Positions 47,744 through 60,305 are shown, numbered from the stretch's first letter. The stretch: DNA of 64,000 bases from Proales similis (GCA_019059635.1 JAGVRJ010000002.1:248001-312000); one strand, 5' to 3'. The notes: generated from the sequence alone by a model not told the origin. Numbers and translations are program-made.

Positions 47744-49516
47744 TTAGAAATCGAATGAGAGTCCACCGGCCAAGAACATGAGCTTTTCAATGTCGTTCTC
47801 ATCCGGATATTTGTTGAGCAGCTCGTCTACTTGTTCTGCCGACAACATTGTACTGAGCTGACGTCTTAGATCGTCTCGTTTTGCTCTGGTGCTCTCCTCA
47901 AGACCAAGGCTCAGCCTGGACATGTCAATCGACGACATCGCGCTCGCCTGTTCACTGGTCCAGTCGCCACTCTCTCCAATCAGATTCAGAATCGACCGAC
48001 TTGAGTTGGCAAACGCACGCTCAACATCGGCACCTTGGCAAACTTGAACTGCTGCACAGCTGCTGGGCCCTACCGTGCTCGGCTTGTTCACAAAACACTC
48101 GGCGCCCATCTTCCTCAGCGGATTGGCTCCGAGCGCAATGGGCGATTGATGCTCCGCCATCAACTTGGTGAAAGGTGTGCCAGACTGATGCTTGAGCGGT
48201 CCAATCGCTGATTTGAACACGTTCGAGTCGAACGCCGACTCGAGCGCCGACATTTGACCTTCGGAGCCTTCCCCGCTCAGCAGACTTGTTTGTTTGTTTA
48301 GAATTATGTTTAACTTTAACTTTTGTTCGTTGGCCTCGTCCAACAAACTCTGGTGTGCAGTCTTGAATCCTTGACCGGCAGGATTGGCTGCTCTTTCTGG
48401 ATGCCAGAATTTACACTTGTTTCCGTACGTGCATTTTTTCTTGTACGGACACCGCTTCATAAACTGTTGATTGACGCAATATTCAAATCGAAGGAAGTTG
48501 TCTAGACTTGGCCCGTTCTTGCCAAGCGGATCTTCGGCCGGCATGAACGTGTCCGCTATGAACGAGTACATGAGCACGCGCTCCTCGATCACGCGCTTGT
48601 ACTGATCGCTGTGATTCAAGAAGCGTTTGAAGTTGTCGTTCGAAACGATGACGGCCGACTTGGCCACGGCCAACTTCAGCATATACGTGTCGTCGTCAGA
48701 GACGATGCGGCGCGCGCCAAGCTTTTTAGACGGAGTATAATGAATTTGATTTTTACGCTCCATTTCGAGCAGAGCAGCTTGGTCGGCGTTGAGCGCAGGC
48801 GTCTGCGACGACGGCGGCGAGTTCATCGAGTTTGGAAATATTCGCTCGCGTCTGTTGGACGGCAGAATGACGAATATCTGATGGTTGCGCGTCTCAAAAT
48901 ACTCGACCACTTGTTTGATTCGGTTTACTTGAAACGACAGTTTGTTTGAATGGTCCGACCGAGCGACATCATCGCCGTCGACAATTATCGGACGCAGATT
49001 GCTCTTGTCGTTGCGTTTGTTCATCGCTTGGATGAAGTACTCGCGCTGTTCCATTTGCAGGCGCTGTTGGGCGCTCATGGGCGGCCTTCGGCCACTCTGA
49101 TCGCCGATTACCGAAGGGTAGGGCGAGTCGCTTGAAGAGGACGCATCCGCTTGCTCGGCACTTGTTCTGCCGAGCATGAACTCATCGTAAAAGTCAGCGC
49201 TCTCCTCGTCGCTCTGGTCGTCTTTTGACCAGGAAGCTTCGCCGTCGCCGCTCTTCTGATTTTCGTAATGAAAAGAGATGGCGATTAGCTGCTCGAGAAA
49301 GCGCTGCTCTTCGAATATGACCGAATAGTCCATGACGATGCGCTCGTTGGTCTCGGCCATTTGCTGCTGTATGATTTGCTTGAACGTTGCTTTTATGTTC
49401 TCCCAAGGAAAGCCCAGAGTGACAAGCTTGTTGACAAGCGTGCTAATATGCTGGTTGCTGAGGAAAGGCTTTGACTCGACGAGCCGGTCCAAGTCATTAG
49501 CTGCACTCACATCCAT
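47744..49516 (-). CDS. ZC3H12: Regnase / ZC3H12-type endoribonuclease
   Basis: One uninterrupted exon of 590 codons (human Regnase-1 is 599). The N-terminal UBA-like helix segment is at about 15-50. The NYN/PIN ribonuclease domain (about 174-345) has the expected acidic residues: D180 in IIVDGDDVA, D274-D276 in IVSDDDTY and D294 in VSND. The conserved block FMPAEDPLGKNGPSLDNFL follows. A CCCH zinc finger at 356-372 has CX5CX5CX3H spacing, and the C-terminal UBA-like helix block ends with PDENDIEKLMFLAGG. Regnases degrade selected mRNAs, in vertebrates including inflammatory transcripts. A family-typical insert (about 228-248) separates two NYN strands. All four catalytic positions are kept, so an active nuclease is likely. 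The paralogue type (ZC3H12A-D) cannot be set. Confidence 0.96.
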   Translation of the reverse strand: MDVSAANDLDRLVESKPFLSNQHISTLVNKLVTLGFPWENIKATFKQIIQQQMAETNERIVMDYSVIFEEQRFLEQLIAISFHYENQKSGDGEASWSKDDQSDEESADFYDEFMLGRTSAEQADASSSSDSPYPSVIGDQSGRRPPMSAQQRLQMEQREYFIQAMNKRNDKSNLRPIIVDGDDVARSDHSNKLSFQVNRIKQVVEYFETRNHQIFVILPSNRRERIFPNSMNSPPSSQTPALNADQAALLEMERKNQIHYTPSKKLGARRIVSDDDTYMLKLAVAKSAVIVSNDNFKRFLNHSDQYKRVIEERVLMYSFIADTFMPAEDPLGKNGPSLDNFLRFEYCVNQQFMKRCPYKKKCTYGNKCKFWHPERAANPAGQGFKTAHQSLLDEANEQKLKLNIILNKQTSLLSGEGSEGQMSALESAFDSNVFKSAIGPLKHQSGTPFTKLMAEHQSPIALGANPLRKMGAECFVNKPSTVGPSSCAAVQVCQGADVERAFANSSRSILNLIGESGDWTSEQASAMSSIDMSRLSLGLEESTRAKRDDLRRQLSTMLSAEQVDELLNKYPDENDIEKLMFLAGGLSFDF

Positions 49517-50864
49517 CTAAAAAACACAATGCACGCAATTATTCTCTCTCATTCATTTGCGCCGATTCAAAACTCTGGCCCGGTCGAATTATTTCTGAGT
49601 AATCGAATTCGAGTGAGCCAGCGAGTAAACGGATTGTCGACTGACGACTGGCCGAAGGAGTGAGTAAGTGACTGAGTGAGCGCGCGTGTACAAAACACAT
49701 TGTGAACGTATGATTAAAAGCGGCGTAAATTATTGCTAAACATCGGCCATCATCGGCTTATTATTGCCGACTCTACTGTACTGAATTTGGTTCGAAGTAA
49801 GCGAAATAAAAAGCGCGTTTGAACACAGTGAAGCGCAGAAGGAGGGGAGCGCCGTGCAAATTGTTTAGTAATGCAAGATTGATGCATAAAATAAAACATT
49901 TGATGGCATTAGAACCGAAGGACGCTCGCGCAGCATTGCAGACACACGTCTGCATGCTATACTTCCTCGTTTGTCCTTGTCGGCATAAAATTATGGAGCA
50001 ATGAGACGAGTTTGCGCTTGCAGCCTCCATAATTCGCCTCGTTCATCAGATTCGAGCGTGAAATCAAATTAACGTGGCTGTCTTGCGCGCATTTATCTGC
50101 TACTCTGCCGCGTACATGCGCGTGTTTTTGAGCCTCTCGCTCTCTCTCTCTTTTTCATTTAAATCGAATAATTTTTGGAATAATGTAAAAAAAATCTTGC
50201 CCCAAAAGTAAAGATGACGTGAGCAGTTTGAGTCAGCCAAAACGCGACTATAAGCGACCTTATCTGCTCAGATTGAAATTGATTTGAAATGTTGCCTATG
50301 CATACTGAGCCTTACTTTGGGCCCGATCGCTTCTTGGATGGGGTGAAGGACGAAAATTTGAATAGATTATGAATTTAGCTTTGTCATGAACACAATTTTT
50401 CAGATTAGATAAGGCTAGAATCGCGGTCATTAAAGTCGAAATTCTATCCATTTCTACTCAGCTAGGACCTGATCCTGACCTGGGTGTGTTGAAGTAATAT
50501 TCCTCTGACTTCGTTCAGCGAGCTACGCTGCCTCAAGTAGCTTCTCGTGTTTTTAGCGCAACAATCACTAAGGTCCTTCAAATTGCTTGCCAACAGCCCG
50601 TCAGCTGAGACTGTGCCATTTTAGTGTAGAAATGCTCCTAGCTTGCTTGTATAATAAATAATCGAAGGCATGGCAACCCGGCCCTTTCCGCCCTCCGGGG
50701 CTGGCTCCTATGTTTTATTTTTTCATATTCATGGCATATTTTTTTTTCTATTTATTTGAGTTAAGATTATTTATTTTGCTGTTTTGAGAGGCGAAAATAG
50801 AAAAAAAATAAGAAGTTTTCTATGAGCAAACGATTCAATTTTGCCACAGTTTGAAGCATGTGGG
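49517..50864. other. 1.35 kb interval between Regnase and NUP205
   Basis: No coding exon is recognised. It holds the 3' flank of NUP205 and the promoter/5' UTR region of Regnase. Minus-strand AATAAA motifs at about 50750-50785 fit the NUP205 3' end. A CT tract is at about 50137-50152. Confidence 0.45.
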
Positions 50865-53800
50865 TTATGACTCGCGTTTGGCGAGCACAAGGCGTTCGAC
50901 TCTCTTTAGAATAGTGAAGAAAAAACTCGTGTCTGCGCTTGCTTGCTCAGCGACCGAGCAGAGCTTTTTGATGAGATCCGAGCTGAACGTGTGTGCGAAC
51001 TGGCTCCTGAAGTTTAGCAGCTGCTCGTCCTGGCCCGGACTCAAATTGTCAACCGCGTGATCAAGGTAATATTCAAAGTGCTGCATTGCCATTAGCAAGG
51101 CGCGTTCCAGCGTCTTGCATAACGTTTCAATGTTGCTGCTCAGCTGAGTCGCATGGGTGCCCAGCTGCTTTCGAATGTAGTAGACCTTGTCGGCGTCGTT
51201 CATGCGGCAGTAGGCGTCGTAGTCGTCGAGAAGCTGTTTCTTCTCCAGCTCCATCAGGTCGCTCTCGCTCTTGCCTTGAAGCTCGCTTCGTGTTTGGCTC
51301 AGCTTTTCAACGTTCTCGGCCGAGCTGAGTAGGAAGTCAACGAGCAAACTCAACTTGAGCGTTTGTCCGGTGTGAAAGTGCTCAGCCAGCGCGTACGGAT
51401 GCGATTGGTAAGAGCGACGCTCAAGGCTCGGCGCAAACACGACTGCGCGTCTCTCCGCCGCCTTGAGCGTTGTGCCCTGAGCATTGTTGCTGAAGTAGGC
51501 CAACAGGGAATCGACTATTTGCAAATGGAGCGTTTGCGTTTGCTTCTCTATCTGCGCTCGACTGTAGATGCCCAGAGCGCTCATTTGCTTTTTCGTTTGC
51601 GTCAGATGACCTGACTGCAGATGAGTGCCGAGCAGGTTGAGCATGCATTTGTGAAGTCGAGCAAACACCGAATTGAGCTCGATCAGGTCGGAAGAGTCAA
51701 GACTCTGCTGGCTCATCTCTTCATATGGTGCCATCATGCTCATTAGGGTGCAGACAAGTCGCAGCTCCTCGAGCATTTGAATATCAGCCGATCGACTCGA
51801 CAGCACGTGAGCCAGTGACTCGTTGTGCGCGATTATGAACCGAGCAAACTGAAGTTTGGTTTGAACGTTGCTCTGCGCTCGAGTCGAGCTGGCCAATGTG
51901 ACCATCAGCTTGAGAGTGGGCAAAAACACCCGGTAGAACTGATAGAGCATTCGCGATGTCAACTCGTTCGATCGGTTTATGTTGAGTTCAAATTTGGTGC
52001 GCAGGCTGAGAACGTTGAAGCGGCTCAGCGTCTCGATCAGGCCGTTCTTGAGCAGGAGACCGGCGCCGTGTCGGCTGCGTGCCAGTGTGCTCAGCAGAGC
52101 GCATTTTGTCTCAAATATGAACAGAATCTTGTCGCTCTTGCTCTGACCGAAAAAGTATTCCTCGACTCGTTGCTTGTCCGTGTGCTCGATTGAGTTGACT
52201 ATGCAGCTCAAGTAGCCCTTCTCGCTCAGCTTGCTCATCCACTCGTGCGACTCTTCGTCCTGGCCACTGAGCCGATTGAGCACCGACAGGCCCATCATTG
52301 TGGTCACATTCAGGCCTTCGCATGCGTCCGAGCAGACCAGCCGCAGTAGTTTGCCCGAATTGTTCCACATCGCGTCCCATCGGCCTTGGTCAAGTTCACG
52401 TCCTCCAGTCGAGCTCGAGGTCATTTGCTCGAACTCGAGCACCTGATCCACCAGGCTCATGTGGCTGAGGAAGGCCGCGTAGACGTGAGTGCGAATTTTC
52501 AAATTGCTCATGGGCGAGGTGACCAAGAACTGGACGAGTCGATTGAAGACCGAGTTGAGAGGGCTCCACTCGAACGAAACTCCGTGGACGGTGCCAGTCG
52601 AGCTGAGCAACGAGCGTCTTAGTGTCTGGCCCACAATCAGCTTTGTGTGAGAGAATGCGGTGAAGAGCAGCGCCGAGAGCGGATTGGCCAGCTCGGCAAT
52701 CAGACTCGGCGAATGCAAAGTCTGAAATATCTGATCGATCAGTTGGACGAGCAGCTTTTGCCGCTGCGCCAGCGTGAATATGTCGAACGGAGTGAGCAGT
52801 AGAACGCATTCAATCAGAGTCTTGATCGATTCGATGAGACGCTTGCTGCTCACGTATTCCAAATTGAGCTGGTTGCGAACGGCCACGTTGCTGACGATGG
52901 CGTTCATTTCGCCGATCAGCTGGGACTTGTTCACATTGAGGCCGCATTCGTTTATTTCGTGCGTGAGGATCGACTTTAGACGAGAAATGTCATAGGTCTG
53001 CACTGGACTGCCTGAAAAGTCGACGCTGATTCGACACGACTCAATTACACTCTCGATGAGATTCTGGTCGAAATAGGCGAGCAAAAGCTCTGGATGCGCG
53101 CTGAACTCAATTCTGGTCAGCATGGCGAATAGGGCCAGCAAGCGGCAGCTGTTGTTCAGCTCGTTGGAAAACTTTGACTCGCTCAGGTCCTGATTGATGC
53201 CCAACGGATTGCTGAAGCCAAGCGAGTCATCGAGAGCGGCTGTCTGCTTTGCACTCTGGCTAACACTGGTCGGCTCGGTGAGAAGTGAAATTGTCTTGAG
53301 CAGTTTCTCTTTGGAGCCAGTGGCCACCAGGTCGCGTATTTCCACGCAAATCAAACTGAATATCCACGAGTACTGCATGAGAATGAAGCTTTTCAGTTGG
53401 TTCTCATCGCCGGCTAGAAGCTGATCGCTCGATCTGATCGGAACCTTTCGAACGAGGCCGTTGACAAAGTCGAGCTCGCCGCGCAAGAACTGAAGCAGCT
53501 TTTGATTAAAGCTCGCATTTGCACAGAGCGAGTGCAGTATCTCAAACGAGAGGCTTATTGTGTGCCGCATTCGAATCAGCGAGTTGGCCGGGTCGCGCAA
53601 GAACCGCTTCAGAATGGCCAGAATCGAGTGGAGGCAGTTGCGAGGCACAATTGTGAGCACGTCGCCTTCGGTCAGGCGAGAGTAGATCGACTGATTGGGT
53701 CCCACGTATTTTATTTTGGTGCCGGCGTTGAAGAAGCACTGCTCCTTTAGAGAGCGGTGTATGTCGAAGCCGAGCAAGAAGTGAGAAATGTTGGTGGGCG

Positions 53801-56800
53801 GCAGTCGAAGGTAATACAGAATGAATTTTAGCGCCATCATTCTGCTCGAGCCATGCGCCAGCCTCTGCTCTTGCTCAGAGTCGCAAGGAATCGAGCGCAG
53901 CTGAGCAATCTCTTGGCCCACTTGCAGCATCTCGCCGCAATCGAGTGTGGCCCTGTCGCACTCCTCACTCTCTACAATGTTCACAAAGCCGTTCAACAGC
54001 TCGCACTGCTCTTCGGCGGACAGGCAGCTTTTCAAGAACAAATTCAGGAACTGACGATTTATGAGCGAATAGCTGCTCAGCTCGTTGACGATGGCCAGCG
54101 CGTAGAACGTGTGCAGCGCCGAGTCGACGTACACAAATCTCAGAATGCTCATGAAGTTCTCCGCCTTGTTGCTCTTCGGGTTTATGATAGTGATCAGGTT
54201 CTCGAGGCCGACCGTGTCCACATTCATGCTGGCCACCTTCATCATCTCGATGAACTGCTTCTGTCGTTCGATGCCCATGGCCAGAAGCCTCAGGCACATG
54301 AGCGCGCTCGGTGCCACGTGCTTGCATGGCTGAGCGCAAATGCTGTTCAACGAGTCGGCGAGCACGTTGAACAGCATGCGAATGAACGGCCCGTCGTGAA
54401 TGAGATCGTGCATGAGACGATAGCCGGCCGACTTGTTTCCTTTGCTCGTGTCCTCCCACAGAAAGTTGCCAAACTCCTCCGCCTTAGGCTCGTACTTGGC
54501 AATCAGCTGATAGAATATTTCCAATGTGAGCTTCAGTATGTGCCATTTTTCGCTCGGCTCTTTGTAGGAGCGATGGATCGCTTTGAGGAACACGCTCTGC
54601 ATGAGAAACTGAAGGTATGGCTGAAAGCCAAGCGGCGCGTTCTTGGGCCGAATGCCGATTCCGAGATTGTCCGGCACGTCCATGCTTTTCAACAGGTTGT
54701 TGAGCAGCAGCAGAAAGCCGCTCAGCTGTGGATAGGTCTCGTCGCGGGACTCGATCTCTTCGAGCTCGACTTGCAGATCGGTCAGCTTGTTCTGGTAGAT
54801 TGCGCCCGTGCCGTACGTGGGCAATAGCTGAGACGATTCGATCAGCTGCCAGAGATTGGCGGCGATCGGCGCCGACAGTGCGAACGAAGCCAGCAGCTGC
54901 AGAATTTCGCCCTTTAACTGTACCGGAATGCTGCGAATGAGAAGGCCGCAGAGCACCGATCCGAACGGGCACTCGCGGCTTCCTCCAGGCACGTAGCTCG
55001 AGTTCAGACTGTATTCGTTGCCAGCCGAGCTGTTGTAGTCCCACAAGGCGAATCGGCTCTTTTCACTGTTAAGCACAATCCGGTTGACCATGTTTATGAC
55101 GGCGATCAAAGCGCTCAGGTCCTGCTGGGTTATGCCGCGACTAGATCGCAGCTGATTCGGCATAACTTGGCCGGCGGGGCCCATCGGCACGCTCAAATTG
55201 GCCGGCTCGGTTTTAAACGACTCGTAGTAGCGTTCGAGTGCGTAAAAAATGTGGCTCCACGAGATTTTGGTGCTGTGCGACTCGTAAAAGTGACTGTTGT
55301 TCTGAAGCAGCAGGAAGCAGTGCTCGGCACTACTCTCGCCGCCGCACAAGCCGGCCAGCATGTTGATGAACGCAATGTACATTGTGCTGATCAGACTTTC
55401 GCCGCTCAGAAAGTAGCGGATGAACTTGTAGAGCGAGACCTGCTTGGGTGTGGGCCTCACTTGGACGTTGCTCGGACTGAGCTCTTGGTCGGCCAGCCAG
55501 AAGTTGGTGCTCAGCTCAAGGCCGAGCGGGTCCTGAGTGTAAAACTCGCCGATCTTTCACAATTCGATTTCGTCAGTTCGAGCAGCTCAGTCAACAGAAT
55601 CTAAGCAAGACTCACCAGATTGAGCAGCTCCTCAAAGCTCAGGTCAGCCTGTTTCACAATTGCACTCTGATTTGCATTGATGGTCTGAGCAGACCAGCTC
55701 TGGTAGATTGACGCGTTTCCGCTTTGTATCGTCGTGTGCATGTTCATCTCTTGGTTCAAGCGCAGCGCTTCCTCGTTTCGATTGCGCATCTCTTTGATGC
55801 GTTCGGGCAGTTTGTGAATGAAGTTTGTGATCAAGTTGTTGAACAGCTCGACAAAATAGCGCTGAAGTACGAACAATTAGAAAATAAGGAAACGAATTAG
55901 AAATAGGAGAAAAGGCAACAAGGCCTGTTTTTGAACCTCTCGATGAAATCCGTCCTGACGCACCACCTGCCGCATGAATTTGAAAACATTGCGATCGATC
56001 GCCCGATCGACCAGAGCGTCGTCCTCGTCGATCCCATTGCCAGGCAGCTGCACGTTTGAATGGTTTTCTTTAAATTTACTGCAATTAAGAACCAACGCCG
56101 ACCGCCACTGATCTCATTCTAACTGACCAGACTCGCTCAAGTAAGCGGCGAAGGAATACAGAAACAGTTGAAAGGCGAGCTGAACGATCGCTTTTGTCTC
56201 CACGCTCAGCCATTCGCTGTCGTCGTCTTTGAGCAGCTCGTCGTAAATCTGCTTGAGAAACTCGTTCTGAGTGAACACGCTGATTTCTGTTTCGACGTCC
56301 ACTTTTGAATCCGATCAGGTGTGTGTGACTCGAGACCAAGCTGCCTGTCTGGCTCTTACCTTCGTTCGCGTTCTCAAACATGCTCGTGTCAAAGTTGAAC
56401 AACAACGCGGCAAGCACAAACAAATGAGCCCGATCAAGAGTCTGGTCGCTCCTCTCAGGCACATGCATTTGAGTTTTCACAAACTGCACCAGTTGCTTAA
56501 CTTGCTCGAGCTTCATCGCATGCTGACAAGCGTAGCAGAACAGACACTCGGCCAGAGTGGTCTTCACTTCGTCGAACAGTTGCTTCACCTTTCGTGGGCA
56601 TTTTAGCAGCGGGCTCGTTTTAGGCTGATGAGCTCAAGTGGAACCTGTTTGCGGTGCTTTAGATTGCCGAGCGCGTTCGCTTCCATGAGCCGGGCCTCAT
56701 ACTTTGTCCAGTCGTAGGCCGATATGTGCTCTTTAGTTGGATTCAAGTTAATCTAGAACCAGACCAGCTCAAGCAGCCGCACTCACCCAATAGGACCTTG

Positions 56801-57371
56801 ACCATGTCTCGCTGAACAAGACCTCTAACGTGATGATCAACGTAATTCTTTAGCTCGTCCGGCATGGATTCGTCCAGGATCCAGGTGCGGCCGGTCATCG
56901 CAAGCAGAAGAGTTTTCAGGTTCAGAGCGGCCATTTTCTTCGCATCAAAGTAAAGCAGGACCGCGGTTAGGCCGCGATTAAGGCCGTGAAAATGCTGCAT
57001 CTGGTCCTCGGCCTCGAACAGCAGTTCAATGGCGCATTTCTCGTTGAGCTCAAACATGTCGCTGATTATCAACGCTTCGTCGAGCATCGACTCCTGAATT
57101 CGCCTACTGCACTGTAAATAGCGGATTTCAATGGGCTCTTGAGCCATGGCCCGTCTGATCCGCTCTCTGTCCGCATTTGACTTGACCTGCGACAAGTTCT
57201 GCGCTTACGAACGGCTCGAGACGATTAGGCAAGCAAGTCTACCTCGTTTCTAATATTGGCCAGCAGCTGGTTCTCTTTTAGCTCGGCCTCCAATGTGCTG
57301 AGCAGATCGAATCGCTTGTGCACAACGACCTCGTTTATTTTGCTGGCCAAAGTCTTTTGCACCGACCACAT
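50865..57371 (-). CDS. NUP205: Nucleoporin NUP205 (Nup192 family)
   Basis: Eight exons: 57371-57243, 57186-56787, 56730-56645, 56588-56360, 56301-56128, 56067-55937, 55861-55616, 55553-50865. They encode 2027 residues (human 2012). Matches run along the whole length: LNRGLTAVLLYFDAKKMAAL, NVFKFMRQVVRQDGF, NLITNFIHKLPERIKEMRNR, IGEFYTQDPLGLELSTNFW, GITQQDLSALIAVI, SRDETYPQLSGFLLLLN, GFQPYLQFLMQSVFLKA and, near the end, LERALLMAMQHFEYYLDHAVDN. NUP205 is a large alpha-helical scaffold of the inner ring of the nuclear pore, partner of NUP93. All seven introns are in the first 1.8 kb and the last exon is 4.69 kb. Start codons of NUP205 and the AFG1-like gene are 493 bp apart, head to head. Confidence 0.97.
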
Positions 57372-57864
57372 TGCTACGACGATCTAGACGAAATGCAAAT
57401 CAATTCACATTCGTGCCTTTGCTCGATTGCATAAACATCAAATTGACCCAAGGCAAGCCCGCTCTGGACCAGTCCACTCAGTGAGTGTATGCTCGCTGTA
57501 AGCGCACGTTTCAATTTCAATTACGCTATTTGCTCTCTGTTTTATTTTGCGCTTACGATTGGCGCGAATTTGAAGCGTTTTCAGTTTCTTCCATTAGTCG
57601 GGGTTAAAAGTGCAGAACAAACTTTAAGAGGAACAAGATGACGGCCAGAGCGTCAACGGACTCTGCGATCTACTGGCGCCTATCGCTCGTCTTAGCTGGC
57701 CTCTCTTCTAGACCAATGACGGACCCTGTGATGCAATCGCTGCTCTCGCTTTATAATTTATGCATCGTGGGCGCCTTTTTAAAAGCCGAATTCTTCTGCG
57801 CATAAATTTCAGTTGAAACATTGCCTAAGCGCGCAAGCATACAGCGAATGTGCGTCGTTCTAAG
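57372..57864. promoter_or_regulatory. Head-to-head intergenic region of NUP205 and AFG1-like gene
   Basis: 493 bp separate two divergent start codons. No coding sequence is seen. A shared promoter is inferred from geometry; I do not recognise a TATA box or other core element with certainty. Confidence 0.5.
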
Positions 57865-59341
57865 ATGCGTACAAGGTTGACTGTAATAAGAGTGCCGCCA
57901 ATGCTGCTCAACTTGAGGCGGCACTTGCAGAATAAAGCAGCAGAGACCGATCGAGTCCAGCCGACCAAATCGGCCTTGATCGACTACTACAAGCATTTAG
58001 TCGACAGCCAAGCGCTCAAGCCCGACCCGCGCCAAGCGTCTGTGGTGAACAAACTCGACAAGTTCATCGCCAGAGTCGTTCATGATCATGAGAGCGAATC
58101 GCACCAGCGTCCTTGGTGGTCGCGTAGTCTCGATCAGTTCAACATATTCAAGCGAGACGACCATGCAGCCTCGTCGGTCCGTAGTCTCTATCTCTACGGC
58201 GGAGTAGGCAAGAATTTTCAAGTTCTCACTCAACTTTGCTTGAATCTCGTCTCAATCGAACCGATTCATCAAAAGGTTGCGGCAAAACGATGCTCATGGA
58301 CATGACCTATAAAGCGATGCCCATCCAAGTGCCCAAGCTGCGAGTGCACTTCAACAAGTTCATGTTCGACCTGCACCAAAACTTGCATCGACTACGCAAC
58401 CGGCCTGGCCAGAACAAGGACGACCCGCTCAGTCTGGTTCTGGACGACATGAAGCATCACGTGAAAATAATATTCTTCGACGAGTTTCAAGTAACCGACA
58501 TCGCGGACGCCATGATCATCAAGCGGCTTTTCACTAATCTGCTTAATCGGGGTGAGTTAGCGATGCGATCGATAGACTTTTTGCTCAATTTGCTGGTTCG
58601 TTTGCTCTTGAAGGTATCGTGTTGTTCAGCACATCGAATCGAGCGCCACAAGATCTCTACAAGCACGGACTCCAACGCGACCTCTTCGAGCCGTTCATAG
58701 ACTTTTTGTATGAGAATTGTGACGTAATTCAGATTGACTCGCCGATCGACTACAGAAAAGAGGCAGCCGGCGGACGCAGACGAGTCTATTTCAACGCCGA
58801 AATCGACAATCACGAGCTGGAGAAAGAAGTGGCTGCTCTAATTGCCGAGCAGGATTTGAGCTCGACTCTGACGGACACTCATCTGAATCTGGCCAAGCTT
58901 GAGAGTCGCACAATTGACATCCTCGGCCGAACTGTTGAACTCCAGCGCACTTACAAGCGTCTGTTGGACACCACGTTTCAGTTCATGTGCGAGGAGAAGC
59001 GAAGTGCCGTCGACTTCTTGAGCATTTGTGCCCTCTTTGACACAATCATTTTACGCGACATACCTGCGCTGGACGTGAGAGACCCGGACTCGATCAGACG
59101 ATTCATTACGTTTGTAGACACGGTCTACGACAACCGAGTGAGACTTGTGTTCAGCGGAATGGCTCGCAACGTTCTGCTGCTGTTTCCACAAAATCGACGC
59201 CAAACGATCACAAGCAACGGACCGCGCTCGGTCTATTCTAATCTGCACGAAGAGCTGTTCGCCATGGATCGAACCATATCTCGGTTAATTGAAATGCAAA
59301 GCGACCATTATCTTTCGAACTGTCGACACCAGTCTTCTTAA
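57865..59341 (+). CDS. AFG1L: AFG1-like mitochondrial AAA+ ATPase (AFG1L/LACE1)
   Basis: Three exons, 57865-58207, 58276-58551 and 58614-59341, encode 448 residues. The first 24 residues (MRTRLTVIRVPPMLLNLRRHL) are Arg-rich with no acids, as in a mitochondrial presequence. LYLYGGV then joins GCGKTMLMDM across the first intron to make the Walker A loop GGVGCGKT. Walker B is IIFFDEFQVTDIADAMI, and sensor-type blocks LFSTSNRAPQDLYKHGLQR, IDYRK and RTISRLIEMQSDHY follow. AFG1 proteins assist turnover and quality control of respiratory chain subunits and work with p53 import in human cells. The first intron begins with GC, not GT. The stop codon overlaps the poly(A) signal (TAATAAA at 59339-59345). 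Confidence 0.95.
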
Positions 59342-59345
59342 TAAA
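59339..59345 (+). terminator. Poly(A) signal overlapping the AFG1L stop codon
   Basis: The stop TAA is part of TAATAAA, so AATAAA begins one base into the stop codon. The next gene starts 135 bp downstream at 59476. Confidence 0.55.
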
Positions 59346-59475
59346 CTTTTGTTTTTGTTGTTTTCTGGAGACTCGTGTCGCTCTGCCAAGAGTCCAAACG
59401 CTTGTAAAGAGGCGTTGGCCCCATAGTCCTGTGACTGATTTTTCAAAAAAGGGTTTTCCAGGCCCCGCTTCTAAG

Positions 59476-60171
59476 ATGCACCGGTTAGTCACGCTGAGCA
59501 AGAGAGGCTTTTCTCGTTCGTCGGTAAATCCCTCCTTCGCTTGACCATCATCACATTTTGGGTCAATCGCTCTCCCTTCCCTTTTGCCAGACGCTGAACG
59601 GCCTTATCGAGGACAACATTTGGCAAAAGTTGAACCAAACGTTCGGCGTAAGCTTCAAATTCCATACACTCTGAAATTTTCAAACTGTTGAAGAAGTGCC
59701 AAGGTGGAAGCTCCCAAAAACGTCATCAATCATAGCTCCAAGCACAAGCTAAGAGGTAAACGGAAAATGCTAAATTCCAAGAGCTAGTTACGTTCAAGTT
59801 CGTGTGCCACCAGGCAGTGAGACTCATTTCGAAGTGATTGTGGTCAGCGATCGATTCGATGGATTGAGCTCGCTTCAGGTAAACTCTCGGCTGGCTGCTT
59901 TGCCAAGCAAGCCTTACTCACCAGTTTATGGGTCACGAAGCGAAATCGACTGATGAACGAGCTTCTCAAAGAGGAGATAAAAAAGACGCATTCGGTCTCG
60001 TTTCGGGTGAGCTTCGACTTGAGCCTGCACAGAGATTGGCTTGTGGCTCATCTCGTTATTTAGCTATTGACTGAGAAAGCATGGCAGCAGCTGCAGGACA
60101 ACTTTGAAGAGGGCCGCCTGCCCGAATGCATCAAAACGGATCGCAAGAGCAAAACTCAACAAGAGGCGTGA
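59476..60171 (+). CDS. BOLA1: BolA1-like mitochondrial iron-sulfur protein
   Basis: Six exons, 59476-59523, 59591-59647, 59704-59755, 59799-59878, 59941-60006 and 60064-60171, encode 136 residues. The first exon (MHRLVTLSKRGFSRSS) looks like a mitochondrial targeting peptide. The BolA core is clear: VPPGSETHFEVIVVSDRFDGLSSLQRNRLMNELLKEEI followed by KTHSVSFRLLTEKAWQQ. Histidines in ETHF and KTHS are the usual positions for cluster or glutaredoxin contact. BOLA1 works with GLRX5 in iron-sulfur homeostasis. The gene lies 135 bp after AFG1L on the same strand; both are mitochondrial, but no operon evidence is seen. AATAAA is at about 60306-60311. Confidence 0.92.
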
Positions 60172-60305
60172 TCAGATGCCGGTCTTTTCTCCGATCGCTT
60201 CTGTCCATCTTGCGGCGTCTGTCCTCCTCAGCTCGCCCTTTTTTTTAGTGACTTGCTTGCAATTTGTGAATAGAGAATTCGTGTCATTTGAAATTCGTCT
60301 GAAAG

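Noticed and set aside
53853-54827. 324-codon open frame on the plus strand opposite NUP205
   Set aside because: It is a mirror of the long NUP205 exon; composition follows the antisense of a helical protein, with many His, Gln, Leu and Val and no known domain.
57850-57864. Upstream GTG or out-of-frame ATG as AFG1L start
   Set aside because: The ATG at 57848 is in another frame and hits a stop. The in-frame ATG at 57865 begins a plausible presequence.
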